In this document: positions 19,024-28,198 of the stretch, piece after piece | Layout of the letters: each line of letters begins with the position of its first letter | Position numbering within the stretch: position 1 is the stretch's first letter | Assembly (NCBI GenBank): GCA_016706365.1 | Contig: JADJJU010000005.1 | Span: 186,001 to 250,000 of the forward strand | From: Saprospiraceae bacterium | GTDB lineage: Bacteria > Bacteroidota > Bacteroidia > Chitinophagales > Saprospiraceae | Direction: 5' to 3' | DNA length: 64,000 bases | The notes under the pieces: generated by a model | What the model was told of the DNA's origin: nothing | What the model saw: the letters and a program-made list of their open reading frames with translations, nothing else | Database searches by the model: none | Position numbers and translations under genes: made by a program

Positions 19024-19901
19024 GAGTGTGTGTTCGTTTGATAGTTAGGATTGTAGGAATAGTCTCCCATAGTTTCTTCTAATTGAGCGAGAGCTGTAAG
19101 GAGCTGCTCAGGATTGGGAGCTACACCATGCCACTTATGACTTCCCATCATGAAATCAACCCCATGACCCATATCTGTTTTCATCAAAATGACGATTGGT
19201 TTTCCAAGTCCCAGTCTGGTCTTTGCCCTTTCGAGCGTTTGCACCAGAATTTCCATGTTGTTTCCATCTGCATGCATCACTTCCCAACCAAAGGTGCGCC
19301 ATTTGCCTTCCAGATCACCCAGAGAAAGGACTTTTTCATTAGAACCATCAATTTGCTGTCCATTCCAATCCACGGTCACGATGATATTATCAATTTTGTT
19401 ATGTGGTGCAAACATCAATGCTTCCCAAATTTGGCCTTCCTGTAATTCACCATCACCTGTTAGGGCATAAACAGTGTGAGGATCATTATTCATTTTTTTC
19501 GCCAAAGCTACACCCATAGCCACAGAAAGACCTTGTCCCAGTGAACCGGATGCTACCCGAATACCGGGAAGACCTTCGTGCGTAGCCGGATGTCCCTGAA
19601 GTCTGGAGTTAATCTGACGGAATGTCGTTAATTCTTCGACCGGAAAATATCCACTTCTTGCCAGGACACTATACCATACAGGTGAAATATGGCCATTTGA
19701 AAGGAAAAATACATCTTCATTTTGTGCCTCCATATTGAAAGAAGGATCATGTTTCATGATGCGGAAATAAAGTGCCGTAAAAAAATCAGCACATCCCAGT
19801 GAACCGCCCGGGTGTCCACTTTCTGCAAATGAAGTCTGGCGTACGATATCCCTTCTCACCTGAGAAGCTATCGATTTTAGTTCATCAATAGTTTTTTGCA
19901 T
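19020..19901 (-). CDS. Transketolase, N-terminal (TPP-binding) subunit
   Basis: A 293-residue protein covering the thiamine-diphosphate domain. It has FAESGHPGGSLGCADFFTALYF, the GDGELQEGQIWEALMFAPHNKIDNIIVTVDWNGQQIDG motif binding TPP and the metal ion, and the KTDMGHGVDFM segment. It starts the minus-strand group transketolase N, transketolase C, PLP enzyme. A TATATTTG on the minus strand (20012-20005), about 100 nt upstream, could be its -7 element. Intact and of normal length. Confidence 0.93.
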   Translation of the reverse strand: MQKTIDELKSIASQVRRDIVRQTSFAESGHPGGSLGCADFFTALYFRIMKHDPSFNMEAQNEDVFFLSNGHISPVWYSVLARSGYFPVEELTTFRQINSRLQGHPATHEGLPGIRVASGSLGQGLSVAMGVALAKKMNNDPHTVYALTGDGELQEGQIWEALMFAPHNKIDNIIVTVDWNGQQIDGSNEKVLSLGDLEGKWRTFGWEVMHADGNNMEILVQTLERAKTRLGLGKPIVILMKTDMGHGVDFMMGSHKWHGVAPNPEQLLTALAQLEETMGDYSYNPNYQTNTHS

Positions 19902-20004
19902 GTGTATTGATTGTGAAATGTCACGATAGGAAAATCAGCCAATGTATCGGAACTTTTCAATGAATGATAAAAGTGTTTTTGTATTCACTTTTGAATTTAA
20001 GGCG

Positions 20005-20012
20005 CAAATATA
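20005..20012 (-). promoter_or_regulatory. Possible -7 element for the transketolase genes
   Basis: TATATTTG on the minus strand fits TAnnTTTG. The nearest TTTG (20040-20037) is 24 nt away, slightly long, so the call is weak. Confidence 0.35.
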
Positions 20013-20151
20013 GTGGAATTTGAATGTTGTCTTATCCAAAAAGACATATATATGCTTTTTTCATTTAAAAGAAGCTTTTAAAGCATTTCACCCGGGGAAA
20101 TCAATGTTTGTATCAGAGAAAACATACATAGAATAAAAAAGGAATATCTAA

Positions 20152-20430
20152 TTAATTCCAGCGAATAGGTCCTGCGAAAGTTTGTACTAAAAAGACGATT
20201 ATCAGAAAAATTCCCATGATCCCCAGTGGAATGGCTGGAATAATTACCAGCACATTGCTAATGATCTTATTGTCTGCCATCAGTCGCATTAATAAACTGA
20301 TAGCCAGCCATATAAAACCCACTATTATAAAAGGGTTGAGCTGTATATATTTAAGCTTTAGGTCATCCCATAGCCACCAGCACATAAATGCCAGTTCAAT
20401 CGACCATAATATCCAAAATAAATGCTTCAT
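20152..20430 (-). CDS. Small hypothetical membrane protein
   Basis: A 92-residue protein with three hydrophobic helices (about 5-22, 34-50 and 58-85) and an aromatic-rich first segment (IELAFMCWWLWDDLKLKY). I do not recognise the family. The frame is clean, with an ATG and a short intergenic region on each side. It is not obviously coupled to the transketolase genes downstream (250 nt gap), so its role is unknown. Inner-membrane location is inferred from hydrophobicity. Confidence 0.6.
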   Translation of the reverse strand: MKHLFWILWSIELAFMCWWLWDDLKLKYIQLNPFIIVGFIWLAISLLMRLMADNKIISNVLVIIPAIPLGIMGIFLIIVFLVQTFAGPIRWN

Positions 20431-20533
20431 TCCCCGCCGGATTGTGAACTTAAATGTAACCAGAATGGATGAATCACTTTATTCATCTATTCGTTAATTT
20501 TTTTTAATGTCAGTCACTTAGTATGTGAAATCG

Positions 20534-20541
20534 TAATTTTG
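20534..20541 (+). promoter_or_regulatory. Possible -7 element for the PEGA lipoprotein gene
   Basis: TAATTTTG fits TAnnTTTG, 63 nt upstream of the start codon; no well-placed -33 TTTG is visible. Confidence 0.4.
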
Positions 20542-20604
20542 CAGACTTTAATAAAGTGACCTGAAAGTTGAGACCCTTTACACACATATAGAACAATCAG
20601 AATT

Positions 20605-21123
20605 ATGATGAATTATAGAAAGAATTTGAATTTAATTTTCTCTGCGTTAGCGATAATAATCTTTTTCAGTGCCTGCATGAGCACTACCAGAATAGAGTCC
20701 ATTCCAAGTAATGCAAAATTATATATCAACGGCGAGTTTGTAGGTAATACTCCCTACACTTATTCTGATAAGAAAATATCAGGGACCAGGCAAGAAGTAA
20801 AGCTTATCAAGGAAGGATTTGAGCCCTACACAGATGAGTTTAGCAGAAATCAAAAACTTGAACCCAAAGCCCTTTATTTTGGAATATTTTTAGTGCCATT
20901 ATTTTGGTTGAAAGAATATAATGAAGTACAGATATTTGATCTGAATACAGCGGGTAAAAAAATTGAAGAACCACAAATACTATTTGAAAAGACAACAGAA
21001 ACAGGTGAGCCTACACAGGAGGATCGATTACGGGACTTACAGTTCAGATATGACAATAAATTCATTGATAAGAAAACCTACGATAGAGAAAAAAAGAGAA
21101 TATTGGAAGAAGGCCAGAGATAG
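20605..21123 (+). CDS. PEGA-domain lipoprotein with SHOCT-like tail
   Basis: A 172-residue lipoprotein. The signal ends in IFFSAC (C24). A PEGA domain follows directly (RIESIPSNAKLYINGEFVGNTPYTYSDKKISG), with a hydrophobic patch at about 92-103. The C-terminal 30 residues (DRLRDLQFRYDNKFIDKKTYDREKKRILEE) look like a SHOCT-type helical pair. PEGA modules are surface or periplasmic carbohydrate/cell-wall associated domains, but a specific role is unknown. Two ATG codons are in tandem at the start; either could serve. Confidence 0.8.
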   Translation: MMNYRKNLNLIFSALAIIIFFSACMSTTRIESIPSNAKLYINGEFVGNTPYTYSDKKISGTRQEVKLIKEGFEPYTDEFSRNQKLEPKALYFGIFLVPLFWLKEYNEVQIFDLNTAGKKIEEPQILFEKTTETGEPTQEDRLRDLQFRYDNKFIDKKTYDREKKRILEEGQR

Positions 21124-21191
21124 AAAGCTAGAAACTTAGCTCTTGATAAAAAGAGATTATAAATTTCACTCAAGGAAATAACTAAGTACAA

Positions 21192-21659
21192 ATGGAAACT
21201 GCTTTAGTAAATCAGGAATACTTACTTAAAAAATTTCCTGGTAAGGGAGGCTGGACATACGCTGAAATTCCGGAGATTCCCCCTGATCCTCATGCTCATT
21301 TTGGATGGGTGAAAGTGAGAGGTAGCATCGATGGATTTGAGTTTGATCATTATCATCTGATGCCAATGGGCAATGGGAAGTTGTTTTTACCTGTGAAGGC
21401 TGCCATTCGTAAAGCTATTAATAAACAAGTCGGGGACAGCGTCTATGTTATTATTTTTAAAGAGAAAACAGCTTTCGTTACCCCTGCAGAAATACTGGAA
21501 TGTATAAAAGACGCTGGTGCATTTGAAGCTTATGAAAAATGGTCCGATGCGAGAAAACGTGAGAAGCTCGATTGGATAGCACAGGCAGTTCATGATGAAA
21601 CCCGCGTCAACAGGATTGTCACTTTTATAGACCAGATTATGTCTGAGTCCGAAGGCTGA
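21192..21659 (+). CDS. DUF1905 / YdeI-OmdA family protein
   Basis: A 155-residue protein with two modules. DUF1905 (about 10-95) is seen in GGWTYAEIPEIP, FGWVKVRGSIDGFEF, LPVKAAIRKAINKQVGDSV, and the C-terminal OmdA/YdeI module (about 100-150) in KWSDARKREKLDWIAQAVHDETRVNRIVTFI. Relatives are annotated bacteriocin-protection or OmpD-associated; the molecular function is not known to me. It is 68 nt downstream of the PEGA lipoprotein gene and may be cotranscribed. Confidence 0.82.
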   Translation: METALVNQEYLLKKFPGKGGWTYAEIPEIPPDPHAHFGWVKVRGSIDGFEFDHYHLMPMGNGKLFLPVKAAIRKAINKQVGDSVYVIIFKEKTAFVTPAEILECIKDAGAFEAYEKWSDARKREKLDWIAQAVHDETRVNRIVTFIDQIMSESEG

Positions 21660-21762
21660 AAAGAATCATCCGGCAAACAAATGTTCATTCCTATGGGTGT
21701 ATCATTTTTTATCTACTTTTACCGTACTTTAAATAATCAATTCACTTCTTCAAGTAGTACTC

Positions 21763-22886
21763 ATGATAGATCAGGACAAGGAACAAAAAAAATTTACAGC
21801 TGTAAAATATGCTGACTATTTGCGACTGGAGCAGTTGCTGGGAGCCCAAAAAAGAAGAAGTGAAGAGCTGGCAAGTCCTGCCCATGATGAAATGCTGTTC
21901 ATCATAGTGCATCAGGTATATGAATTGTGGTTTAAGCAAATAATTCATGAACTTAAATCTGTCATAGGCATGTTTTTGAGCGATAATGTTGATGAGCGAA
22001 ATATTGGTATTGCTGTTGGACGCCTGAGCAGAGTGATTTTGATATTCAAAAACTCCTGATAGAGCAAATCAGAGTTATGGAATCTATGACTCCACTGGAC
22101 TTTCTCGATTTTAGAAACTACCTTTTCCCTGCATCCGGATTTCAGAGTTTTCAGTTCAGGCAAATGGAAGCTTTGTTGGGTTTACCACCTGACAACAGAA
22201 TTACCTATAATAATTCGCCTTATTCAACGGTATTCAATGATGAAGAAAGAGCTGACTTGCAAGCTATCGAAGCGGGAGCAAACCTATTGCGGGCTGTGGA
22301 ATCCTGGCTTGAAAGGACACCTTTCCTGGAATTGAAAGGATTCAATTTTCTGGAGCAATACAAAGCTGCTGTTCAGAAAATGACTGAAAAAGAGCAGGAA
22401 GCCATAAGAGCTAGTTCATTTTTAAGTGATCATGAAAAGGAGATGCGTATTCAGCTAATAGGCAATACTCAAACATATTTTCAAAATGTATTTGACGAAG
22501 AAAAGCATGAAGAATTGGTAGCTGAAGGAAGATTGAGATTGTCTTATAAGGCCACCATTGCAGCATTATTACTGAATTTATACAGAGATGAGCCAATCCT
22601 CCACATGCCATTCAACTTACTTCAAAAGCTGATGGATGTAGATGAATTTTTGACCGTCTGGAGGTACCGCCATGCGCAAATGGTGCTCCGAATGCTGGGT
22701 ATGAAAGTGGGCACAGGTGGATCATCAGGCTACAGCTACCTTCATAAAACTGCTGTGGAGCATCATATCTATATTGACCTGCACAACATTTCTACTTTGC
22801 TGATTCCAAGATCAGAATTACCTGATTTACCGGAACATCTCAAGAGAGAGCTTGGGTTTTATTTTACTACGAATCCGCTTGGCTGA
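21763..22886 (+). CDS. kynA: Tryptophan 2,3-dioxygenase, broken by a 1-base frameshift
   Basis: A haem dioxygenase that opens tryptophan to N-formylkynurenine. The first part has ADYLRLEQLLGAQ and DEMLFIIVHQVYELWFKQIIHEL. The second has MTPLDFLDFRNYLFPASGFQSFQFR, then RYRHAQMVLRMLGMKVGTGGSSGYSYL, which includes the haem-ligand region. The frame ends at 22059, but one missing base near 22034-22040 restores a continuous protein of about 374 residues. It is therefore probably intact in the organism. It starts 103 nt after the YdeI-like gene. A tryptophan biosynthetic operon lies 2 kb downstream on the other strand. Confidence 0.9.
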
Positions 22887-23245
22887 AGCAGAGATAAGAT
22901 ATAAGTTATAAGAGTTAAGATGAGCAGCCGGGTGGGAGTTTTAAGTTATGAATGATGAGTGATGAATACCAGCCCAAAGATATTCACATAGCAAGATCAA
23001 TGTTACAATGCAGGGGCAAAAAAATATTTGCCCTTTCTATATACAAACACCAGGTTAATAGATTTAAACCGACTGTTATAGATTAATCGCCTAACCCTCT
23101 AACAGATAAAACGGCTGTTCAACCGGCTGCTTAGGCTTACACTCAAACTCCTCATCTACTCAACTACTACACTTTCAGGCTACTTCATATTAGCCATTTA
23201 CCCAGTTAAGAGATTATCTTCGCAACTCAATAGTGTACTCGATTG
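22887..23245. repeat. Repeat-rich intergenic region
   Basis: ATAAGATATAAGTTATAAG units, an AAGATGAGCAGCCG (compare AAGATGAACAGCCG at 16648-16661), and TTATGAATGATGAGT resemble the block at 16620-16700. A GGCTGTT (inverse AACAGCC) is at 23113-23119, followed by a pyrimidine-rich tract (23140-23190) like those at 16920-16960 and 32350-32385. No gene is seen. Confidence 0.5.
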
Positions 23246-24270
23246 ATGAACAAACCGGATCCTTTACAGGGTAAAGATTTAAAACTTTACTATCGGCTCA
23301 TTGCCCTTGGGGTGATTGTTGAAGGAATGCTTGGGGATTGATTCATGGGCTTAAGCTTCCGGTTTCAGGCTTGGTTGTAGGAGGAGCTGCAGTTTGTTGC
23401 ATCAGTATGATTGCCTGGCATACTCAAAGCAGGAAGGCAATATTGCAGGCGACAATAGTGGTGGCGATTTTCAAAATGATGCTCAGTCCTCACAGTCCAC
23501 CACCGGCTTATATTGCGGTTTTTTTTCAGGGCTGGATGGGGGCGCTGCTTTTTTCTGAGAGAAAACATTTTGCATTGTCCTGTGTACTACTGGGTATCAT
23601 CGCCCTTTTTGAGTCAGCGATTCAGCGCATTTTGGTATTGACATTTCTATATGGAGTCGCTTTTTGGGAGACCATTGATATTTTCGTCAGCAAAGTGACG
23701 GGAGCGAAGGAAGTGACACCATTTAGCAAGTTTCTTGCTATAGCATACATTTTAATGCATATTGTGGTTGGCTGGATTATTGGAATCATAGCCAATAGGA
23801 TGGTCAAATTTGTATTCCTGAGGCCCCGAAATTTACCAAAAGAAGCAATCCTAAAAAATGGAGTATTTCAGCCCGAAATGGAAATACCGCAGAAGAAGAA
23901 AAGCTGGTTTCCGTTCAAGAAATCTCTATTGTTTATATGGATATTCCTGGTGGTACTTTCTGTGCAATCCCTTTTATTTCCTGAAAATCCATGGATTTCT
24001 ACCGGAAGTGTGGGCATGATATTATTGCGTTCATTTCTAATCATTTTGAGTTGGTATTTTCTACTTAAGCCATTGTTTCAATACATTCTCAGAACATATT
24101 TAAACAAGCAATCCGGGAAATACAAGGAGATTATAGAAGAGATACAAGCCTTGCTCCCTGCATTGAGGCAGATTTGGACTAGTTCCTGGCAACAAAGTCG
24201 ACATCTGAGTGGCATGAAACGTTGGAAAATGTTTGTATCGAGCGTATTGCTGAGATCATTGTACGAATGA
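23246..24270 (+). CDS. Polytopic membrane protein paired with an NTPase, frameshifted near the start
   Basis: I do not recognise a named family. The start I choose, ATG at 23246, gives a hydrophilic opening (MNKPDPLQGKDLKLYYRLIALG). The frame stops at 23338, and one missing base near 23336-23341 joins it to the long frame from there to 24270, for about 341 residues. Six to eight hydrophobic segments are seen, including SPPPAYIAVFFQGWMGALLF, reminiscent of small-molecule uptake S components, though that is only an impression. The stop overlaps the ATG of a THEP1-like NTPase (ATGA), implying a joint function. Confidence 0.65.
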
Positions 24271-24764
24271 GATCAAAGAGTAAAATATACATACTGACCG
24301 GACCCATCCGCAGTGGAAAAACTTCAGCTTTATTGCAATGGAGTGCTGATCAAAAGTCCAAAGGCGGAATCTTAACGCCGGATATTAATGGAGAGCGGGT
24401 ATTTCAAATGCTTCCGGATAATCATATTCTGCCTATGATTGCCAATTCAGAGGAAGAAGAAGTGATGGAAGTAGGCAGATTCCAATTCAGCAAACATTCA
24501 TTTCAAAAAGCCATTCAATCCATCTATCGCTCCATTGAAGAAAAGAAAGATTGGGTTGTAATAGATGAAATCGGTCCGTTGGAATTAAGGGGTGAAGGTT
24601 TTGCAGATGTATTGAAAAATATGCTTCGAAATCAAGAAAGAGCATATAATATCTTGCTGGTTGTTAGAGATGGGTTGCTAGAAAAAGTGATAGATTATTT
24701 TGGGATGGACGCTTCAGAACTTAAGATTGTAGGGAAGAAGGATGCGATGTTTTGGACCAGATAA
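24267..24764 (+). CDS. THEP1-like nucleoside-triphosphatase
   Basis: A 165-residue P-loop protein. Walker A is GPIRSGKTS (12-20), Walker B is DWVVIDEIGPLELRGEGF, and the order matches the DUF265/THEP1 NTPase group. I choose the ATG at 24267 rather than 24222, because the P-loop then begins at the usual distance and the start overlaps the upstream stop (ATGA). Family members hydrolyse NTPs in vitro and their physiological role is unclear. Overlap with a membrane-protein gene suggests that it energises or regulates it. It converges with trpA. Confidence 0.8.
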   Translation: MRSKSKIYILTGPIRSGKTSALLQWSADQKSKGGILTPDINGERVFQMLPDNHILPMIANSEEEEVMEVGRFQFSKHSFQKAIQSIYRSIEEKKDWVVIDEIGPLELRGEGFADVLKNMLRNQERAYNILLVVRDGLLEKVIDYFGMDASELKIVGKKDAMFWTR

Positions 24765-24795
24765 TAATATCATATGGGATATTATCCAGATTATT

Positions 24796-25574
24796 TTATC
24801 CTCCACTCAACTCTCTCACAAAATCCTCCACATCTCTCTTTAAATCAACATTCCCATCCAGTGCTCTGATAAATGCACTTCCCACAATTACACCCTGCAA
24901 TCTAGAATGCACCTGACTGATATGCTCGGTGAAGAAATTCCAAATCCCACCAGAACCGGATTCTTTAGTGAAAGCCCCTTTAATCTGTCAAAATATTCCA
25001 GGGTGTGTTTAGGAAATACCGCCTGAGATCCGGTGGTTGCAGAAGCTGATACTGCATACAGAAATCCATTCGTCTCTGCATCCATCATCCTGATCCGTTC
25101 ATCACTTGTTTGCGGAGTCAGTAAAGGAATGAATGCAAGTCCATAGCTATTCATCATTTCCCCATAATCTGAGAGGTACAAATCGAATGGAAGGTCAGGC
25201 AATATCAATCCTGTAATTCCAACATCTGCGGCTTTTTTGCAAAATTTCTCAAAACCAAACTGAAGTACATTATTGAAGTATCCCATCAGAATCAGCGGAA
25301 TATGAATGCGGCTCCGATCAGATTCCAATTGCCTGAATAATACATCCGGATTCATTCCATTTGATAATGCCTGAGTCCCGGCCTTCTGAATAACCGGTCC
25401 ATCGGCTAATGGGTCTGAATAAGGCATTCCGATTTCAATCAGGTCTACACCTGAATCTTGTAATGCTTCCAGGAGAGGAATGGTATCTTCCAAATTAGGA
25501 TATCCTGCCATCATATATATGGAGATGATCTTTTTTTTGGACTCAAAAAGTGCGCTTAGTTTTGAATGTGTCAT
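24796..25574 (-). CDS. trpA: Tryptophan synthase alpha chain, frameshifted near the C-terminus
   Basis: Cleaves indole-3-glycerol phosphate to indole, which passes to TrpB. It shows YMMAGYPNLEDTIPLLEAL, the catalytic Glu in DLIEIGMPYSDPLADGPVIQ, GITGLILPDLPFDLY and the phosphate-binding VLVGFGIS. The frame is lost after GFGISSP; one missing C in the plus strand near 24925-24928 restores EHISQVHSRLQGVIVGSAFI and a stop at 24796, for about 259 residues. The error is probably from sequencing. It is the last gene of the trp operon; its start overlaps the trpB stop (ATGA). Confidence 0.92.
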
Positions 25575-26758
25575 TCTTCAATATTTTTAAAGTGCTCAAT
25601 ATAAGTGGGCAAATCCTTGTCTCCCCGTCCGGAAACATTCACTACAATGACATCTGTCGAAGCAAAATCCATTTTCTCGAGACAAGCAAATGCATGGGCG
25701 GTTTCCAGTGCTGGAATGATACCTTCCATCCGACTTACAAAGTATCCGGCATCCAATGCATCCTGATCCGTTATGGCATAAAATTCAGCTCTTCTATTTG
25801 AATTCAAAAATGCATGCAAGGGTCCAATTCCGGGATAATCCAATCCCGCCGAAATGCTGTGCGGCTCTACAATTTGCCCATACTCATCCTGCATCAGCAT
25901 TGTCATGCTACCGTGAATCACACCTGCTGATCCTCTGAAAGTAGTCGCCGCTGTTTTATCCGTATCGATGCCATGCCCGGCCGCTTCTGCAGCTATCAAT
26001 TTCACCTCAGGTTCGTTCAGAAAATGATAAAATGCACCTGCTGCATTGCTACCTCCTCCCACACAAGCCACGACATAATCCGGCAAAGCTCTGCCACATG
26101 CTTCCAGCAACTGAACTTTAATTTCTGCACTGATCACAGACTGCAACCTTGCCACCAAATCCGGATATGGATGTGGACCTACCACAGACCCAATGATATA
26201 ATGTGTATCCTGAGAATGATTAATCCAATCCCGTATGGCCTCATTCGTCGCATCCTTTAGAGTACTGCTACCGGAATACACAGGAAACACTTTTGCTCCC
26301 AACATTTTCATTTTGGCAACATTGGCTGATTGACGCTGAATATCGATAGCCCCCATATAAATTACACATTCCATACCCATCAATGCACAGACCGTGGCAG
26401 TGGCCACTCCGTGCTGTCCTGCACCTGTTTCCGCAATGATTCGCTGCTTGCCCATACGACGGGCCAGCAATATCTGACCGATAGCATTATTGATTTTATG
26501 CGCTCCTGTATGACAGAGATCTTCCCGTTTCAGATAAATCTTTGCTACATAATGTGCAGAAAGTCTTTCAGCAAAAAACAAAGGTGTAGGCCGTCCGACA
26601 TAGTATTTCAATAATTGCTGAAAGTCATTCTTAAAAGATTCTTCATTCAATATATCCAGATAGCAGTTGCGCAATTCTTCCACATTTCCGTAAAGCATTT
26701 CAGGAATGAATGCACCTCCAAATTCTCCATAAAATCCTTTTTCATTAACTGCATACAT
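25571..26758 (-). CDS. trpB: Tryptophan synthase beta chain
   Basis: A 395-residue PLP enzyme joining indole and serine. It has FGGAFIPEML, RPTPLFFAERLSAHY, the Schiff-base Lys K88 in LCHTGAHKINNAIGQ, AETGAGQHGVATATVCALMG, the PLP-phosphate loop CVGGGSNAAGAF, and SGRGDKDL near the end. I use the ATG at 26758, one base after the trpF stop, rather than an upstream in-frame TTG at 26767 that lies inside trpF. Intact and of normal length. Couples with TrpA in the alpha2-beta2 complex. Confidence 0.95.
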   Translation of the reverse strand: MYAVNEKGFYGEFGGAFIPEMLYGNVEELRNCYLDILNEESFKNDFQQLLKYYVGRPTPLFFAERLSAHYVAKIYLKREDLCHTGAHKINNAIGQILLARRMGKQRIIAETGAGQHGVATATVCALMGMECVIYMGAIDIQRQSANVAKMKMLGAKVFPVYSGSSTLKDATNEAIRDWINHSQDTHYIIGSVVGPHPYPDLVARLQSVISAEIKVQLLEACGRALPDYVVACVGGGSNAAGAFYHFLNEPEVKLIAAEAAGHGIDTDKTAATTFRGSAGVIHGSMTMLMQDEYGQIVEPHSISAGLDYPGIGPLHAFLNSNRRAEFYAITDQDALDAGYFVSRMEGIIPALETAHAFACLEKMDFASTDVIVVNVSGRGDKDLPTYIEHFKNIEE

Positions 26759-26759
26759 A

Positions 26760-27383
26760 TTAAACAAATTTTAAATTTGATATAAATGAAACTAACCTGT
26801 ATTTTTCTTTAATTCCCGGACTTAATTCAAAACCGCTATTTAAGTCTATTCCTTTGAAAGCGGGATGCTCAAAATGCATCAGGTCTTTAAGGCACTCCGG
26901 TGAAAGACCCCCGCTTAACAGAAATGAAGTCTCACCTTTATAGGCATCCAATACACTCCAGTCAAATCGCTGTCCTGAGCCTCCGTGCAAGGCAGATTTT
27001 GTGTCAAAAAGAAGCATATCCACTTCATCCTGATATGCTTCGGATGCATGAATATCATAATTAGTAGCCACAGGAATGGCTTTGATGATTTTGAATTGCT
27101 GCCTTAATTCTTTGATCAAGGACAGTTCATATTTTCCGTGTAACTGTATCCAGTTTAAATTAAACAACTCAGCCTTTCTGAGAATGAAAGGCAAATCACT
27201 TTCCACAAATACTCCGACTCTGTTTGTATGACTCCAATCCACATTATGAATCTCAGATGCCAAATCTTCTTCCACATTTCGTGGTGAAAAAGGGTAAAAT
27301 ATGAACCCCATCCAATCCGGTTGTAATGCCAGAATTTGATGAATGTTCTCTACATTTTTCATTCCGCAAATTTTGATTTTCAT
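26760..27383 (-). CDS. trpF: Phosphoribosylanthranilate isomerase
   Basis: A 207-residue TIM-barrel enzyme performing the Amadori rearrangement of PRA to CdRP. It has the catalytic Cys in KICGMKNVENI, GFIFYPFSPRNV, VGVFVESD, WIQLHGKYE, the catalytic Asp in MLLFDTKSALHGGSGQRFDWS, and LSGGLSPECL with GIDLNSGFELSPGIK for phosphate binding. Its ATG overlaps the trpC stop by ATGA. In this operon trpF is separate from trpC, unlike the enterobacterial fusion. Confidence 0.94.
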   Translation of the reverse strand: MKIKICGMKNVENIHQILALQPDWMGFIFYPFSPRNVEEDLASEIHNVDWSHTNRVGVFVESDLPFILRKAELFNLNWIQLHGKYELSLIKELRQQFKIIKAIPVATNYDIHASEAYQDEVDMLLFDTKSALHGGSGQRFDWSVLDAYKGETSFLLSGGLSPECLKDLMHFEHPAFKGIDLNSGFELSPGIKEKYRLVSFISNLKFV

Positions 27384-28186
27384 GATACTGGTATTTGTAA
27401 TGAAATAGATTGAATCAATTCTTTACAGGCTTGTGCAGGATCGTTTTGACTCATGAAATGTTCGCCAATCAGGAATCCCCTGAAGCCGAGCGATCTCAGA
27501 AATTGTATATCTTCTGCACTGCGAATACCGCTTTCAGAAATCTTCAGTGCTGATTCCGGTAAGTGGGGAATCAATGTTTTGGAGGTGTTCAGAATGGTTT
27601 CGAAAGTCTTCAGATCGCGATTATTGACTCCGATGAGATCAATATTTTCAGGTATTTTTCTGAGTTCTTCCCTGGAGTGAACTTCAAGCAAAACTTCCAT
27701 ACCAAGCTGTTGAGCCATATTTGTGAATGCCTGTATTTCATCTTTACTTAGAATGGCGGCAATCAGGAGAATGGCATCAGCACCAATAGATTTTGTCTCC
27801 ACTATTTGATAAGCGTCAATTATAAATTCCTTTCTCAAAATCGGGATATTAGTAGCTGATTTCGCTTCTTCCAGATCCTCATTCATACCACCAAAAAAAG
27901 TACTATCTGTCAGCACTGACAATGCGGAAGATCCTGCAGACTCATATCCTTTTGCTAATTCAGGAACGTGTATCAGCTGACGGAAATCTCCTTTGGAGGG
28001 TGATTTTCTCTTAATTTCTGCAATAATGCCTGATGAATCAGGAACAGATAATTGCTTAGTCAACGATCGGCATGGTAGACTGAAATATTTGGAAATTGTC
28101 AGTAATTCTTCAGAATAAATTTCTTTTCTGAAGCTAACTTCTTCCCTTTTGGCCAGGACGATTTTATTTAAAATGGATGATTTCAT
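27380..28186 (-). CDS. trpC: Indole-3-glycerol phosphate synthase
   Basis: A 268-residue TIM-barrel enzyme that closes the indole ring from CdRP. Conserved parts are IIAEIKRKSPSKGDFR with the catalytic Lys, ALSVLTDSTFFGG, ILRKEFIIDAYQI with the second Lys, ADAILLIAAIL, LLEVHSREEL, IGVNNRDLKTFE and ISESGIRSAEDI. It lies 12 nt after trpD and overlaps trpF by ATGA. Frame and length are normal. Confidence 0.95.
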   Translation of the reverse strand: MKSSILNKIVLAKREEVSFRKEIYSEELLTISKYFSLPCRSLTKQLSVPDSSGIIAEIKRKSPSKGDFRQLIHVPELAKGYESAGSSALSVLTDSTFFGGMNEDLEEAKSATNIPILRKEFIIDAYQIVETKSIGADAILLIAAILSKDEIQAFTNMAQQLGMEVLLEVHSREELRKIPENIDLIGVNNRDLKTFETILNTSKTLIPHLPESALKISESGIRSAEDIQFLRSLGFRGFLIGEHFMSQNDPAQACKELIQSISLQIPVS

Positions 28187-28198
28187 GGTTTGATATTT

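Noticed and set aside
24796..24890. Truncated trpA as a pseudogene
   Set aside because: One inserted base restores the conserved C-terminus and stop; other genes show the same kind of error.
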